A stretch of DNA of 64,000 nt from Neolewinella litorea (lineage in GTDB: Bacteria; Bacteroidota; Bacteroidia; Chitinophagales; Saprospiraceae): contig NZ_SRSF01000009.1 in the NCBI RefSeq assembly GCF_004803465.1, positions 49,405 through 113,404 of the forward strand, given 5' to 3'. Of this stretch, positions 63,600-64,000 are shown one piece after another. The number at the start of each line of letters is the position of its first letter. Position 1 is the first letter of the stretch. The notes beneath the pieces were generated by a model. It was not told the DNA's origin. It was given only the letters and a program-made list of their open reading frames with translations, and did not search any database. The position numbers and the translations under genes are program-made.

Positions 63600-64000
63600 A
63601 GTCTCGCCTGGAGTCGCTCAGCCCGTTGCCCCCACGGGTTGAGGGCTTCCAAGTCCGATCATAATTGCGCCTGGAGTCGTTCAGCCCACTTGCCCCCACG
63701 GGTTGAGGGCTTGCAAGCCCGAGCATGATCGCGCCTGGAGTCGCTCAGCCCGCTTGCCCCCACGGGTTGAGGGCGTTCAAGCTTGACAAAAATCGCGCCT
63801 GGAGTCGCTCAGCCCGCTTGCCCCACACGGGTTGAGGGCTTTCAAGCCCGATTACAGTCGCGCCTGGAGTCGCTCAGCCCGCTTGCCAACACAGGTTGAG
63901 GGCTTTCAAGCCCGATCATAATCGCGCCTGGAGTCGCTCAGCCCACTTGCCCCCACGGGTTGAGGGCTTCCAAGTCCGATCATAATCGCGCCTGGAGTCG
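63600..64000. repeat. 64-bp tandem array reaching the window edge (at least 6 copies)
   Basis: The marker CGCCTGGAGTCG starts at 63605, 63668, 63732, 63796, 63861, 63925 and 63989 (spacing 63-65). Each unit forms a 9-bp stem CTCAGCCCG...CGGGTTGAG with one G-T pair and ends in a GGGCTTnnAAGCCC-like palindrome. The same element occurs once in each left-edge unit (149 and 427). Units vary mostly in the last 20 bases. It is not a CRISPR array because there are no unique spacers. Confidence 0.9.

Noticed and set aside
63600..64000. CRISPR array
   Set aside because: The 64-bp units are contiguous and nearly identical, with no unique spacers between them, and no cas genes are present.

Overview
The window looks like a piece of chromosome from a gliding, high-GC Bacteroidota of the Saprospiria/Lewinella type. 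The grounds are: five secreted proteins with type IX secretion (T9SS) C-terminal sorting domains, two of them long and rich in SprB-like repeats; a GldB-like lipoprotein; a GH92 mannosidase; Bacteroidota-type promoters (TTTG, 19 bp, TAnnTTTG) instead of Shine-Dalgarno sites; and about 60-65% GC in the coding regions. No rRNA, tRNA, phage, transposase or CRISPR array was recognised.

Layout. 1-3245: duplicated composite repeats, a secreted GH92 alpha-mannosidase, and more repeats. 3246-10849: 2-oxoglutarate/Fe(II) oxygenase, GldB-like lipoprotein, outer-membrane barrel, giant SprB-repeat T9SS protein, membrane coiled-coil/HhH protein. 10918-16529: dnaB carrying a full intein with a LAGLIDADG endonuclease, a cluster of DnaA-box-like sites upstream of it, a GNAT-fold protein, a YetF-type membrane protein and two overlapping rhodaneses. 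16568-23998: DUF6807 lipoprotein, histidine kinase/response regulator pair, T9SS choice-of-anchor L protein, M16 protease. 24058-36037: trkA-trkH potassium uptake, TonB-type outer-membrane protein, HD hydrolase, gltX, polysaccharide deacetylase, TPR-like protein, pterin dehydratase, small Rho_N-like protein, LMW-phosphatase-like protein. 36034-46633: creatininase-like hydrolase, GNAT, three more T9SS cargo proteins, a patatin, and a 135-bp tandem repeat array. 46968-50773: alpha-oxoamine synthase (serine palmitoyltransferase type), then a repeat nest around a GxxExxY (PD-(D/E)XK) gene. 50774-63543: esterase, CBS protein, degenerate M90-like protein, MoxR ATPase, PhoD-DUF1499 fusion, Pro-rich protein, thymidine kinase, a 55-residue membrane protein, parC, zinc metalloprotease. 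63600-64000: a 64-bp tandem repeat array that runs off the window.

How the genes fit together. Most are housekeeping genes (dnaB, parC, gltX, tdk, trkAH), mixed with cell-surface functions typical of gliding polymer degraders: T9SS adhesins, GH92, esterase, metalloprotease and barrels. Genes are densely packed; several convergent pairs overlap at their stop codons and many co-directional neighbours overlap by 4-8 nt. The non-coding space is dominated by at least five families of structured (hairpin-bearing) repeats.

The strongest candidate for an undescribed system is at 48240-50750. An intact PD-(D/E)XK-type gene lies between two arrays whose shared 44-bp core faces in opposite directions. 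Every unit of both arrays carries a short palindrome, and each upstream unit also carries a copy of the gene's own leader and first codons. The architecture resembles REP/RAYT elements but with a nuclease-fold protein in place of the tyrosine transposase. This is inference from layout and has not been tested.
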